Source of the DNA: Cycas panzhihuaensis
Taxonomy: Eukaryota; Cycadophyta
Direction: 5' to 3'
Length of the DNA stretch: 64,000 nucleotides
Assembly (NCBI GenBank): GCA_023213395.1
Contig: CM041465.1
Location: forward strand, 29,953,741-30,017,740
Shown: piece after piece, positions 35,829 through 46,083 of the stretch
How the letters are laid out: every line of letters begins with the position of its first letter
How positions within the stretch are numbered: position 1 is the stretch's first letter
Notes under the pieces: generated by a model
Seen by the model: the letters and a program-made list of their open reading frames with translations, nothing else
The model's database searches: none
What the model was told of the DNA's origin: nothing
Translations under genes and position numbers: made by a program

Positions 35829-36895
35829 ATGAGGACAGCAGGGTGCCAGGAGGCTTATATACCGAAGTTGAAGCAAGACCTCCAAGCTCTACCAGCTGCA
35901 TTTCAGGCCAAGGTTAAGCAGGCAGCGGTGGGAGACTACATTCATCAGAACCCCATGTATTATGACCCCGAATTGATGGACCATATCCTAATGGCCTTAA
36001 AGGCAGACAGCAGGAAGGTCAAAATGGACGCGGACATAGTCCATACTATCACTAGACTTCCCAAGGAGGGAGAGGTTCCATTGGGAACCTAAGAGGCCTG
36101 AGGTAGACCGGAAATGTGGTTGAGGGAACTATGCCACTTAACACTCGATTATGTCCCATGGAATCTGTGGTAGCCGACATTATGGATGGGAGACTTCAAG
36201 GTGGCCAAAGTAATTAATTCCGTGTTTTGTCAAAGAGGAAGTACACCTACATTCGTGGAGGCATGATGCGTGTATTGTTAAAAATTCGAGATGGAGAAAG
36301 GTTGAATTGGTGTAATTTTTATGAAAACATGAGACAGCAGCTACAAGAGATTCAGACACATCCATTCCGCCATCCTTCATTGCTTCTGGCAATATTATTC
36401 TACCAGTGTCCAGAGGTTTAGCTGACCAGGACTATTATCTCTCCTCGGGAGCCAATTATCAAACAATGGGTAGCAAAATTTCCAGACACAACAACCAGTC
36501 TGGAAGCAAAACGGAGAGTTCAAAAGCAGATGCAAAAGGTGCTTACCTGGCTACAGAAAACACCAGGAACACCTATCCCTCATCGAACAAAACAAGCTGT
36601 TCATCGTCGTGGAAAGAGGAAGAAGGGGGAAGAAGAAACAGAAGAAGAAGAGGAGGAGGAAGCAAAAGCATCTTGGGAAGAATGGGAAGCCTTCCCACCA
36701 GCAATAGAGGCAGGAGAACCTTCAGCACCTCCTACACCGCAGGATAAAGCGGGACCCATTATCCAAATGATTCAGGAAATGGAGGCAGGGTACAAAGCGG
36801 AGACAGCGGCCCTTCAGGACAAAATAAAGGAGAAGGATGCAATTATTGCCACCCTGACACAGATAAACGAAGAAATTTTGGGAGGACAGAGGTAG
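35829..36895 (+). pseudogene. Extra ORF downstream of pol (Gypsy-C)
   Basis: A first block (35829-36092) includes KLKQDLQALPAAFQAKVKQA. After disruptions the frame 36227-36895 is open except for TAG at 36419-36421, which is CAG (Gln) in Gypsy-E. It contains MRQQLQEIQTHPFRHPSLLL, FYQCPEV, a basic patch HRRGKRKKGEEE, an acidic run of about ten Glu, and a C-terminal coiled-coil-like stretch AALQDKIKEKDAIIATLTQI. Sense orientation after pol is the position of env-like or additional ORFs in Tat/Athila elements. I see no signal peptide or membrane segment, so an envelope role is not supported. Confidence 0.7.
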
Positions 36896-36959
36896 CAAGA
36901 GCCGCCTTGAGATAGAGTGGAGGAGGGATACCCCGAAATCTTGATTTTTTGGAGTTTTG

Positions 36960-36977
36960 TTGAGCAAGGATGCTCAA
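36960..36977 (+). other. Conserved hairpin before the Gypsy-C 3' LTR
   Basis: TTGAGCA (36960-36966) and TGCTCAA (36971-36977) pair around the loop AGGA. The same hairpin occurs in Gypsy-D (46041-46058) and Gypsy-E (63355-63372), always about 25-45 bases before the LTR and followed by GACCCGGGATAGA. Confidence 0.8.
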
Positions 36978-37003
36978 ACCCATAACTGTTGACCCGGGAT
37001 AGA

Positions 37004-37814
37004 TGTTGGAGTCAAAAGTGATCCAATGGTCCGGTGAGGACCAGAGGTAGGTCGATAACCCGAGTTGTGCACGGACCGGACCGCATGCAGGTACGCACGA
37101 GGCAAAACGGCGTAAAAACCAAGATTCGGCACGTATGTGCAAAAGGCACTGAACGGGTACATATGATGATACGCATCAACGCGTAATCCGAACCGAAAGC
37201 GTAAGCGACGCACGACTCAAGGGGACCGGTGAAGACCGTTGAGGTGCTGACGCACGCATTTTACGGACATAAAGGACGGATTAATTAAGGCTAAACAAGT
37301 GTTTAAGTGAAAGTGCATGATGAAGGGGTACGATTATGACAGCAAATCATAACCCTTCACCTAAAAGATACCAAAGATGAGTACTTAAGGAGGTACGCAT
37401 GATTCACCAGGTTAGGGTGAGAGCCGGATATCACGGGTATGCAAAGGTGCAGAGCCAAGACGCATGATGCCCATTTGGAGCATCACCGTATGATAAGTAC
37501 CATCCGGATACACATATGTAACAGAGATCAGATGGCCGGAATGCGCAGGAATGCATTCCAGCCTCTGTGTAAATGAACTGTTGACTTAATAAAAGGAAGA
37601 GTTACGTGGAAATTGGTGTATTATTGGTGTTGTGATGATGATTTGCTGAGTATGTATTGATTGCATCACCGTGTACCATTCTGTGAATTATATGTGGAAT
37701 GTATGTGAATGACCATGTTGACAGTATCCTGAACTAGACTATAGCGTTGTGTAACCTTGACAAGTGTAAGGGGTATCTCATAAGTGTAATAAGATACCCC
37801 AGCCGAAGTCAACA
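37004..37814 (+). repeat. Gypsy-C 3' LTR
   Basis: This 811-bp LTR starts TGTTGGAGTC and ends GTCAACA. It is nearly colinear with the 5' LTR but shows many 1-6-bp gaps in the first 300 bp. The intervening ORF on the minus strand (36843-37213) is not coding. Confidence 0.95.
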
Positions 37815-37819
37815 ACCCC

Positions 37820-38043
37820 CACCTCGAAGGGCTTGGTGTTTATTATAAGTTGTGTTGGTACTTATTAAACTTCTATTTGTACTTGTTGACATCATATTCA
37901 GCATTTGTAATTGATTTATATTTGGAAATATACGTTTATTTTGGTACTTCCTATATATGAAATTTCTAGTTGTATTCTATTATCTGTGAAATTTAGTTCT
38001 ATTCTGTCCTACTTCTATCCTTTTGGGTGAAAGAACCGTCACA
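37820..38043 (+). repeat. Gypsy-B 3' LTR, right part
   Basis: It continues the LTR interrupted at 27433 and matches 15475-15692. It ends CCGTCACA, followed by the target duplication CTGCT at 38044-38048. Confidence 0.9.
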
Positions 38044-38800
38044 CTGCTCTACTACCTTATTCCAAACAAACTCCTTAATCTATTAAGGGAGTAATGATAA
38101 CACTGAAATTTCTAATAAATTTCCTATAAAATGCAGCTAGACCATGGAAGCTCCTCACCTCGATTACATTCCTGAGTGTAGGCCATTCAACATTGGCTCT
38201 AATTTTCTCATCATCCATTCACAACCCATCTTGAAATATTACAAATCCCAAAAATACTAGGCTACTTTGCATGAACTTACATTTCTTCAAGTCCACATAT
38301 AATGTCTCTACTCTCAACACATCTAACACCATCCTTAGATGTAATAAGCGCTCCTCTTTAGTTATACTATATATCAAATATCATCAAAAAAACCAACTAC
38401 AAACTTACCAATATATGGTCACAAAATAGTGTTCATTAACCTCATGAATGTACTTGGGGCATTTGACATCACGAATGGCTTGACCAACCACTCATACAAT
38501 CCGTCCCTTGTTTTGAAGATTGTCTTTCATTTATCTCCTTTCCAAATCTGAATGTTATAATATCCACTTCTTAAGTTGATTTTGGTGAAGTAGGATGCAC
38601 CTACCAAAACAACTAACATTTCATCCATTCGAGAGATTAGAAACCTATACCTAATTGTGATTTTGTTAATTGCCCTACAATTAACACACATTCTCCAAGA
38701 GCCATCCTTCTTTGGAGTTGGGAATGCAAGAGTCTCACATGGACTATACTTTCTCATACCATACCTTTTAGTATCAATTCACTCACTTTTCTATCTAGTT
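38044..38800 (-). pseudogene. Gypsy-A reverse transcriptase
   Basis: On the minus strand, the block 38757-38527 reads [20 protein letters not shown] and then [13 protein letters not shown], the standard gypsy RT core. The catalytic FFDD is at 38391-38380. RT then runs through VDLKKCKFMQSSLVFLGFVI and [20 protein letters not shown] to 38049, where Gypsy-B interrupts it. Several frameshifts. Confidence 0.85.
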
Positions 38801-39451
38801 CTACATTCTCCATAGGCCTCAGTCTGTATGCAACTTGATTTGGTAGCACATATCCTAGAATCAAATCAATTTGATACTAGATGTCTCTCTTTAGTGGCAA
38901 ACCCTCTAGTAATTCATCAAGCATGATGTCATTATACCCTTGCAACAATTTCACCACTTCCTACGGTATTGGCATTTACTCCTCAATGTTTTCCACTCAC
39001 TTCATCACCTAGGCATAACAAGTTCCTATCTCCCTTACTTCCCTCAAGCATTTCTTTTTGTCAATAAAGTCTCTTCCTTCCCTTCTTCCTTCATAGGCAA
39101 TAATATGACTTTCATACCATCCTTCCAGAAGGTGTAAGTATTCTTTTTCCCATCATGATAGGCACTCCTATCATATTGCCATGGCCTCCTTAATAGCATA
39201 TGGCATGCATCCATTGGGAGAACATTGTACGATTCCTCATCACAGTATGTTTGCCCAATGGTAAATTTTACTACACATCTTTTTTGTACTACCACCTCAC
39301 TCCCTTTCTTTACCCAAGAAATTTTGTATGGGGTAGGATGCCTTTCACACTGCAATCCTAGTTTTTCTACCATTTTAGTGGATACCATATTTTCACAGCT
39401 ACCACTATCGATAACAATCTTACAAATCTTACCTCTCAAAGTGAATCTCAT
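38801..39451 (-). pseudogene. Gypsy-A protease and linker to RT
   Basis: The block 39451-39044 encodes FTLRGKICKIVIDSGSCENM, with Asp-Ser-Gly at 39409-39401, and later VLPMDACHMLLRRPWQYDRS, the conserved end of gypsy protease. 39043-38801 is linker with several stops. Confidence 0.85.
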
Positions 39452-39459
39452 TCAGAAGA

Positions 39460-40746
39460 TATTATCGTACAGCGATGATTCGTTATTGTCCATTGCTTAT
39501 CCCTTTTCCTATGCCTACCTTTGTTTTAGAATGATCAAAGTTTTTCTTAGCATCAAGTTCTCCCTCGCATCTGCTAGAATTTCTATAGGTTGTTCGTGTT
39601 CCTCAACTTGAACCAAGTTCACGCTTGGTTGTTCCCTTTGATTTCTAGATTGATCGAAATAATAAGGGCATTCATAGGCTTATGGCCCTTTTCATTGCAT
39701 CTATAGTAGACAACAGACTTCATAGGTGTGTTACCTAATCTATCAAAGTTTCTTCCCCCTGGGGCTCCTTTGAAACCACAGCCTCTTGGTTGGTTTTGAA
39801 AACCTCTCTGCTCTTGTTTGTCTTGAGTCACACCCTACATCTCCATCTGATTGGAGAATTCCCCACAGAGATAACTGAATCCATCCTAGCCTCTTAATAG
39901 GGTTGATGGTCCTTTCTTCACCACAGATGATTTTTGAGTAGGGTTTCTACCTTGTTTCTCCTCAACTTTTAAAATAAATTGGTCAGCATCTTCGACATTT
40001 TTTATTGTAAGCATACTAAGTTCATCTTGTATAGAAAATTTTAAACCATTTACATACCTAATAATCATCTACTCTTCAGTTTCTTCATACTCCACCCTAA
40101 TTAATACAATATAAAATTCGTCAATATAATCTCCTTTTGCCTCAAATTTTAAATTTTTCTAAACAAAGCCTTCACCACCTTACTCCAAATTTAAATTTTG
40201 TCATTTTTATTTCTTACCCTAGCTTTTTACAGGTGACCCCACCATGTCATTGCATGATCTTTCAGTTTAATACATGCAAGTTTCACCTTTTCTCTTCTAC
40301 CATGTCCTTCCATTCAAAAAATTTCTCCATAATGTTCAACTAGTCAATCAAATCTTCAGGCTTCAAATTGGCCCCATATTTTGAGACATCAAGCTTCACT
40401 CCACTATTATTTTCTTCTAAGGCTTTTAACATCCTCTCTTCATATGATGAGGGTTCTTGTGGTCCTCCTTTCTCATGTTCCACTTCAACTTCTATTTTTG
40501 TTTCTACATCACAGATATGCCTCCTTCTACCTTGTCTATTCCTTACAAGGATCTCTTGTTGCCTCAATACCACCTTTGCAAGCTCTTCAGCCCTTTTTGA
40601 AGCTCTTGCATGCTCCTGTTTAGTTATGCATTTTCTCCTCTAGCCATCTCGCCTCTCAAGCTATTTACTTTTTTCTTGTAAACACTTTTGACTTGCTTCC
40701 AATAATTCTCAAACAGATTTTTAAAAGAAACACAAAACTTACCAAC
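39460..40746 (-). pseudogene. Gypsy-A gag
   Basis: Minus-strand blocks include 40573-40340 (KLDVSKYGANLKPEDLID), a Trp-rich core near 40330-40220 (ACIKLKDHAMTWWGHL), 40068-39886 (LSMLTIKNVEDADQFILKVE) and 39831-39619 (Gly/Arg-rich, then YYRCNEKGHKPMNA, a zinc knuckle that has lost ligands). This order is the gypsy gag signature. The 5' end continues across Gypsy-D at 46990-46953. Confidence 0.8.
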
Positions 40747-41006
40747 AGCATTGTTGGGACATATTGTGACACATAGGGCTTGAGGAAGATGGAATACAGG
40801 CTTGTATTGACCAAAGGAATGCAAATACGGACTGTACGGAGGTACGCATAGTGGAAAAAGGTGAAAAATATGTAATCTGGCACGTATGATGATGCGCATC
40901 GTGCAGACTTGGATACGTACCTTTTCAGAATGCATGCAGACAGCAAAGTACAAATGGACAGATATGACCCAAAGGCACCCAGAAATGATGACGTCAGCCC
41001 AAAGGG

Positions 41007-41327
41007 TGTTGGAGCGCGTGACGCTAACTATCACAAGAAAGTCCTCTTCCCAAATCACCCCGGGGCTTTTGGTGCAACGGCAACCTGTGACAAGTGGTAT
41101 CAGAGCGCTGTGGTTCAAATCCGGTCTTGTGTACCGCGGTAGCGCACCCGGATATCCGTGAAGGCGTTGTGTCCCGCCGAAGAACGCCGTGGTGGGCATG
41201 CCAATCCGTGTAGGTACAACCGACTCCTTGTGATGGGGGAGTGTTGGAGCGCGTGACGCTAACTATCACAAGGAAGTCCTCTTCCCAAATCACCCGGGGG
41301 CTTTTGGTGTAACGGCAACCTGTGACA
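41007..41327 (+). mobile_element. TRIM: 321-bp miniature LTR retrotransposon
   Basis: Two 86-bp terminal direct repeats (41007-41092 and 41242-41327) start TGTTGGAGCG and end CCTGTGACA and differ at three positions by eye. The initiator-Met primer site TGGTATCAGAGC is at 41095-41106 and a purine run GATGGGGGAG (41233-41242 region) precedes the right repeat. The target duplication AAGGG is at 41002-41006 and 41328-41332. The 149-bp interior codes for nothing. It fits the TRIM/SMART class. The 3' LTR of Gypsy-D lacks it, giving the empty site. Confidence 0.97.
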
Positions 41328-41914
41328 AAGGGACATAAGTACGGATGTACAGATCAGAAAAGACACTATTAAGGAGACTTAATCAAGTGTTAAAGTGAAA
41401 GGGTACCTTGGTGACAAAAAGGTATGGTTATGACTTTGGGTCATAACCTTTCATCCAAAAGGCATCAAAGGGACACATTTAATGGTGCTTTGAGGACCAT
41501 TCCAGTGTGAGAGCCGAGTTATTCATTCCTATGTCATGTGCTCGAGGGTGAGAGCCGGATATCACAGGTACGCAAAGGTGCAAGAGACAGTACGCATGGC
41601 GTACCGATTGAGCATCACCGTATGATAAGTACCATCCGGGTACGCATTGTAACAGAAAAGATCAGATGTCGGAATGCTCGTGAATGCATTCCGACCGTGT
41701 AAATGAACTGTTGAATTAATAAAAGGAAGAGTTACGTGGAAATTGATGTATGCTTAATATTGTGATGATGATTTGCTGAAGTATGTATTGATTGCATCGT
41801 GCGTGTACCATTCTGTGAATTATATATGGAATGTATGTGGAATGTATGTGAATAACCATGTTGACAGTATCCTGAAACTAGACTATAGCGCTATGTAACC
41901 TTGACAAGTGCATT

Positions 41915-41937
41915 GATTCCACGAAGGGTGTGGAATC
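41915..41937 (+). other. Hairpin near the LTR 3' end (Gypsy-D)
   Basis: Arms GATTCCAC (41915-41922) and GTGGAATC (41930-41937) pair over a 7-base loop. The 3' LTR repeats it at 46913-46935. It occupies the place of the differently sequenced Gypsy-C hairpin. Confidence 0.75.
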
Positions 41938-42084
41938 TCCCAGTCAACATTGGTTCCGTTGCCTACGTCCGTTGAGGAGGGACAGGGCCAGGGGTTTCAA
42001 AGGAAAAAGAATGTGTAAAGGGCAGAGGACCACAGGCCGCCGTGATGGCGGGTCAGAACTAAGCCACCGGCAGCCTGTGGGACC

Positions 42085-43577
42085 TTGCAATGCCACCTAA
42101 GAGGCCTTCAAGGTCAAGAGCCCCAAGGATACTTCACCCAAGGAAAAGGAAACCGCGGACAAAGGGCACTAAGATGGTCAAAAGAAGCAAAACTCAGAAG
42201 GGCGAGGAGGTTAAGTTGGCAAAACAACGAGACTAAGGGACAGTCCGTTGAAGGATCTGAGGCAAGTGGAGCCCAGACACCTCAGGAAGAGGAAACCCAT
42301 GGCGAACGCATGGTATTGACACCAGCCCCTATCAGAGATGATTTGTTTAGCCCGGAGATTGAAGGGAAGCCAAAAGTGGATGAAAAACATAGAGAAATCC
42401 TAACAGAGGGAAGTATACCAGTGGAGGACAGCCCAAAGGACTTAGGTGACAGCGATAAGAAGGCGGAGGAAGGTCCCTCGGCATATTGGGAAAACAAGCT
42501 AACGAGACAGCTTTTTGAAGATTCATGTAAAGGGTTCTGATCAATCTTATATTACGGTAACACCATTGACTATACAAGTTCCAGGTGTGGTGGAACCTAT
42601 ACACATAAAAACTCCATTTAAAAATCCGTTGTTTGGAAAAGAGAGTACAGCAGTAGTTACTCTCAGTGCATCCCCAAAGGAGGGAGGAAGGGAAAAATCA
42701 TCATCAGGTGGAGGACAGTTACAATCTCCCAAAATGGACGACTATAGAGACTTTGGGAAACTAATCTTTAATGATACTTCAGACGCAACAGAGCATGTGT
42801 ATCTATTTCAGAGCCTCATTGATGTCAAAAAGATTACATTTAAGATGAAATCAAAGCACGCTCACCAGACATTGAGAGGAGTACCCTTGGCATGGTATAA
42901 GGAAACAAACAAGAATGAGCCATGGGTGAAGATTAAGAAAGCATTTGAAGAAAGATTTCAAAAGTTTTGCAGTAATGAAGCCGTCGAAATCGCACTACGA
43001 GAGATCAGACAGAGGCCGGGAGAATCTATCCTAACTTACATTAGCCGAATGAAAATTATTGCAGCGAGCATGATCAATGAAACGATCACGGATCATAATA
43101 TGAAGAATTATTTCGTAAGAGGGATGAATGAGAAGTTGCGAGCTATGATGCATGCTCATCCATTAAAGTCATTCAAGAATGCTCAGGATCTGGCATTAGA
43201 TTTTGACATGGAAATGGACGCCCAAGCAAGAGGACAAGATTCCTTGCTGTTAAGATTACAAGATGAGATTAGAGAATTGAAGCAGAACCTTCTGCAAGGT
43301 AGGGGTAGCAGAAGAGGAATCGGAATTGGAGGCACTAAGAAAAGAGGTAGCAAGATTGAAAATCAGAAATAACCGGGAAGAAGAAGAGACGCCCAAGAAG
43401 AAAGAACACACTGGAAGAGTAACCAAGTGGTGCCACATTTGTGAAGAAAACTCACATACCACCAGGGAATGTGATTTGAATTTAAAAAACAGTGCGACAC
43501 ACCAACAGGAGAAGTGGTGCCACATATGTGAGGTTGACACACATACAACCAAGGATTGTTTCTACAATCCCAGGTGA
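42085..43577 (+). pseudogene. Gypsy-D gag
   Basis: The start is likely ATGCCACC at 42090 (MPPKRPSRSRAP). The gag core lies at 42515-43260 (DATEHVYLFQSLIDVKKI, RGVPLAWYKETNKNEPWVKI) and is nearly identical to Gypsy-C. Frameshifts lie near 42530, near 42840 and near 43290. Two zinc knuckles CHICEENSHTTREC and CHICEVDTHTTKDC are intact, followed by a TGA at 43576-43578 where Gypsy-C has GGA. Confidence 0.85.
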
Positions 43578-44851
43578 AAAGCATTCAGAGGTCGAGGTCG
43601 AGGAAGAGGCAACCCACCTCAGAATGTGTATACAACGAGGGGCGCACCAGAACCCTCGAGGAAGAAATAGCCGATGGGGAGATGCCTCATCTGTCTGATT
43701 CGCACTGGAAGTCCGAATGCCCAATGAAGCAAGAATACGAACAGAAGCCGTTCGTATGCAGTAACTGTGGCCCAAGCAACCACAAAACAGAGGATTGCAA
43801 GGGTAAAGCCAAAGCGACTAACCTAATGACAATCGTGCCAGAAACCAAGAATGTGAAATTACAGAACAAACAGAAAGAGAAATTGGATGAAGGATATCCA
43901 AACCCACCAACAGAAATGGATCGGTACAAACAAGCGAAACAAGTGTTAGATGGTTTAGTCCGGGAGGAGAATATACTACCAATGGGTAAACCGGAAACGA
44001 AATATGTTTATGTTCGGAAAAATAAACAAAAAGAGCAAGAAAAACTACCGGAAGAACTTACGACAAAACCCCAAATGGTGCAGATGGAAGAACTTTTTAA
44101 AGGATTACCAGCAGAAGATATTCCCAGAATGTTGCTATTGATGGAAAATCTAGTGAAACAAGCATAGATTGACTATTCCTCTGTCCCAAGTTATTGATTG
44201 GATCAAAGGAGGAGTGTTACAGAAGGGAATTACTAAGAGTTTGAAGCAAATTATACCATCATTCGATATGGATCCAATGGTAACCATGTCAGTCTTGGGA
44301 GAAACATTCCCACGGGTAATTGTGGATGGAGGTGCAAGAAGAACGTGTTACCACCGCAACATGGCGTAGATTGGGAAGCCCAAGTCGAAGCGGCGACCTA
44401 TTCACGAATTGGCTAATGAACTATTGGTGCGACTGGTGGAAAACCGCCAACATCAAGGTGGATGTGGCAGAATTGTCGTGAAAGATCGATTTTACGATTG
44501 TGGAAACGGAGAAAGGTGCAATACCCTATCCAAAGATTATTGGGGAGGCCCGGCTATACAAGACCCAAAGGTTCCAAACTCGAAAACGTGACCTTCACCT
44601 TATCGGATAATGGAAACAAAGTGGTTTTACCAATGTTGGGGAAGAATTCCATTGAAGTGATACCTGACGATGGTTCAAGTACAACCATTGCGAGTGAAGC
44701 AACAACTTCTTCGTTCGGCGAAGAAAATCTCTACCATACGGCCGAAGAACCTACCAAATTAATCGACCGCCAAGAAGTAGAACCATCTTATTTTGGAGAA
44801 ATCTACAATTCTTCAGACGATGAAAACGGGATGAGATTGGTGAATTATTGA
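43556..44851 (+). pseudogene. Gypsy-D third zinc knuckle, protease and linker
   Basis: The frame 43556-44167 carries an Arg-rich patch and a third CCHC knuckle CSNCGPSNHKTEDC (near 43759-43800), then the Lys-rich segment shared with Gypsy-C. Protease is readable at 44169-44369 (VLGETFPRVIVDGGA). The rest is scrambled by frameshifts, then open at 44462-44851 (acidic linker). Confidence 0.8.
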
Positions 44852-45684
44852 CTACGGGACGCATATGAAGTCAACCCCTCATCCTATAGGTGTAACCTAC
44901 TTTCTCGGAATGTAACTGACGAAGTTGATATTAAATCTAAATTTGCTGATTATACAAGTGTTAATAATAACATAAAAAACCTAGACCCAAATCCCCCTTT
45001 TAACCCAAACCCTTACCCTAATTCACCTCCCAATACCCCAACCCCCTCTAACCCTAACCTTCCCTCTACCTCCAGCAGGGTCTTGAGGTAGACTGCCCTT
45101 CCCCACCCCCATCCCAGCCCGAGGAAGGAAGTAACAAACCTTCATCATCTTCTTTAGAGGTACACCTACCCAGCGGAAGATCTTTTTCAACCATCGGCGC
45201 CAAATTTGAGGATGAAGAAACGGAAATTGCTGAGAGTATCCCTAGAGATTCCGGTCTAGGAAACAAAATTGCCACTCCAGAAGATAGAAATCATGGAGAA
45301 TGCATTGGAGATTATGTAAAACCCTTTTATGGAGAACCATTATGTGGAATTTCCCATTTGAGACATTGTAGAGAACATTGGTTAGGAGAGGACCAATTAA
45401 GGGATCATAAGAAGAAATTGACAAAGCATACCACACCAAGGAAAAGGCAGAAAAGGGCAAGGCACGATCGCCACGACAAGACATCGTATTTCAAAAAGGG
45501 TGATCGAGTATGGCGATTCGACAACAAATCCCAAACAACCCAAGGAGAATTGAAGATGCATTGGAAAGACCCATATATGATTGAGAAAGTGTACCAGAAT
45601 GGCACTATCGAGTTGAAAAAACTATCAGGCCAGCTATTACTTGAAATGGTCAAGGGTAGTAAACTGAAACCCTATATCAACTAG
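44852..45684 (+). pseudogene. Gypsy-D fused remnant: gag-like stub joined to integrase C-terminus
   Basis: A Pro/Asn-rich noncoding tract (44900-45100) precedes the stub YVKPFYGEPLCGISHLRHC. From about 45385-45430 the frame passes directly into the integrase C-terminal region (ARHDRHDKTSYFKKGDRVWR, then LKMHWKDPYMIEKVYQNGTI) and ends GSKLKPYIN at 45684. Compared with Gypsy-C, about 3 kb (RT to integrase core) is missing at this junction. Confidence 0.85.
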
Positions 45685-46083
45685 GGTGGAGCAACTTACC
45701 AAAATCCGCTTGGTTGTACCATAGCGTGTTGCATGAAGTTGAGGCAAAATCGAATTGCCTTGATACCGGAATGTGATTCAGTTCGGTATGTAATATAAAA
45801 TACAAAAAAATTAAAAAACAAAAAAACAACCGTAACTCATATCATACAAATAAGCAATATGGTGAAGCATGGAGGAAAAATATATCATCATACGGAAAAT
45901 CAAGGGAAAGTTGAACAAAACAAAGCGCCAATAGATGAGGATTTATTAACCAAGAATAGCGACCAAGCAGCGGAGCAGAGGCAGCAGGAGCTGCCTTAGA
46001 ACAGAGAGGGGGAGGAATACCCCAAATTTTGAATTTTTTGTTGAGCAAGGATGCTCAACCCAATCATGTTGACCCGGGATAGA
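45685..46083 (+). other. Gypsy-D 3' noncoding region
   Basis: This matches the Gypsy-C sequence just after pol and the last part before the LTR. The extra ORF is reduced to a tail (AEQRQQELP near 45970-46000). A purine tract GAGAGGGGGAGGA (46003-46017), the TTGAGCA/TGCTCAA hairpin (46041-46058) and GACCCGGGATAG lead to the 3' LTR. Confidence 0.7.

Larger units (their letters stand above)
27434..37814 (+). mobile_element. Gypsy-C: non-chromoviral Ty3/gypsy element with extra ORFs
   Basis: LTRs are at 27434-28249 and 37004-37814, with the target duplication ACCCC at 27429-27433 and 37815-37819. The primer site matches tRNA-Glu. The order is gag with zinc knuckles, protease, a second gag-like segment, RT, RNase H, integrase, a 3' noncoding array, then an extra ORF. 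There is no chromodomain. A protease with Asp-Gly-Gly and an extra 3' ORF point to the Tat/Athila-like branch; lineage placement is inference. It is the best preserved element here. Confidence 0.95.
15230..38043 (+). mobile_element. Gypsy-B: chromovirus carrying two nested elements
   Basis: It is flanked by the target duplication CTGCT (15225-15229 and 38044-38048). Its LTRs start TGAAGCGACCC and end in TTACA or CACA. The internal order is gag, protease, RT, integrase, chromodomain. Copia-3 lies in gag and Gypsy-C in the 3' LTR. With both removed it is about 4.8 kb, short for a chromovirus because most of RNase H is deleted. Confidence 0.9.
40752..41949 (+). repeat. Gypsy-D 5' LTR, enlarged by a TRIM
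   Basis: It starts TGTTGGGACA and ends GTCAACA. Without the TRIM and its extra target copy it is 872 bp, matching the 864-bp 3' LTR. A hairpin at 41915-41937 has arms GATTCCAC and GTGGAATC. Minus-strand ORFs here (40624-41293) are spurious. Confidence 0.9.

Noticed and set aside
35829-36895. Envelope protein of an endogenous retrovirus
   Set aside because: No signal peptide, membrane helix or cleavage site is visible; only its position after pol suggests env, so it is described as an ORF of unknown function.
41095-41122. A Pol III promoter (A and B boxes) in the TRIM
   Set aside because: Only the B-box-like word is convincing; the A-box resemblance is the primer site, and the spacing is too short for a usual Pol III gene. 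Kept as a note only.
40624-41293. Long minus-strand ORFs (up to 191 codons)
   Set aside because: They lie across the Gypsy-D LTR and TRIM and have no family resemblance; they reflect low stop density in the GTACG-rich LTR.
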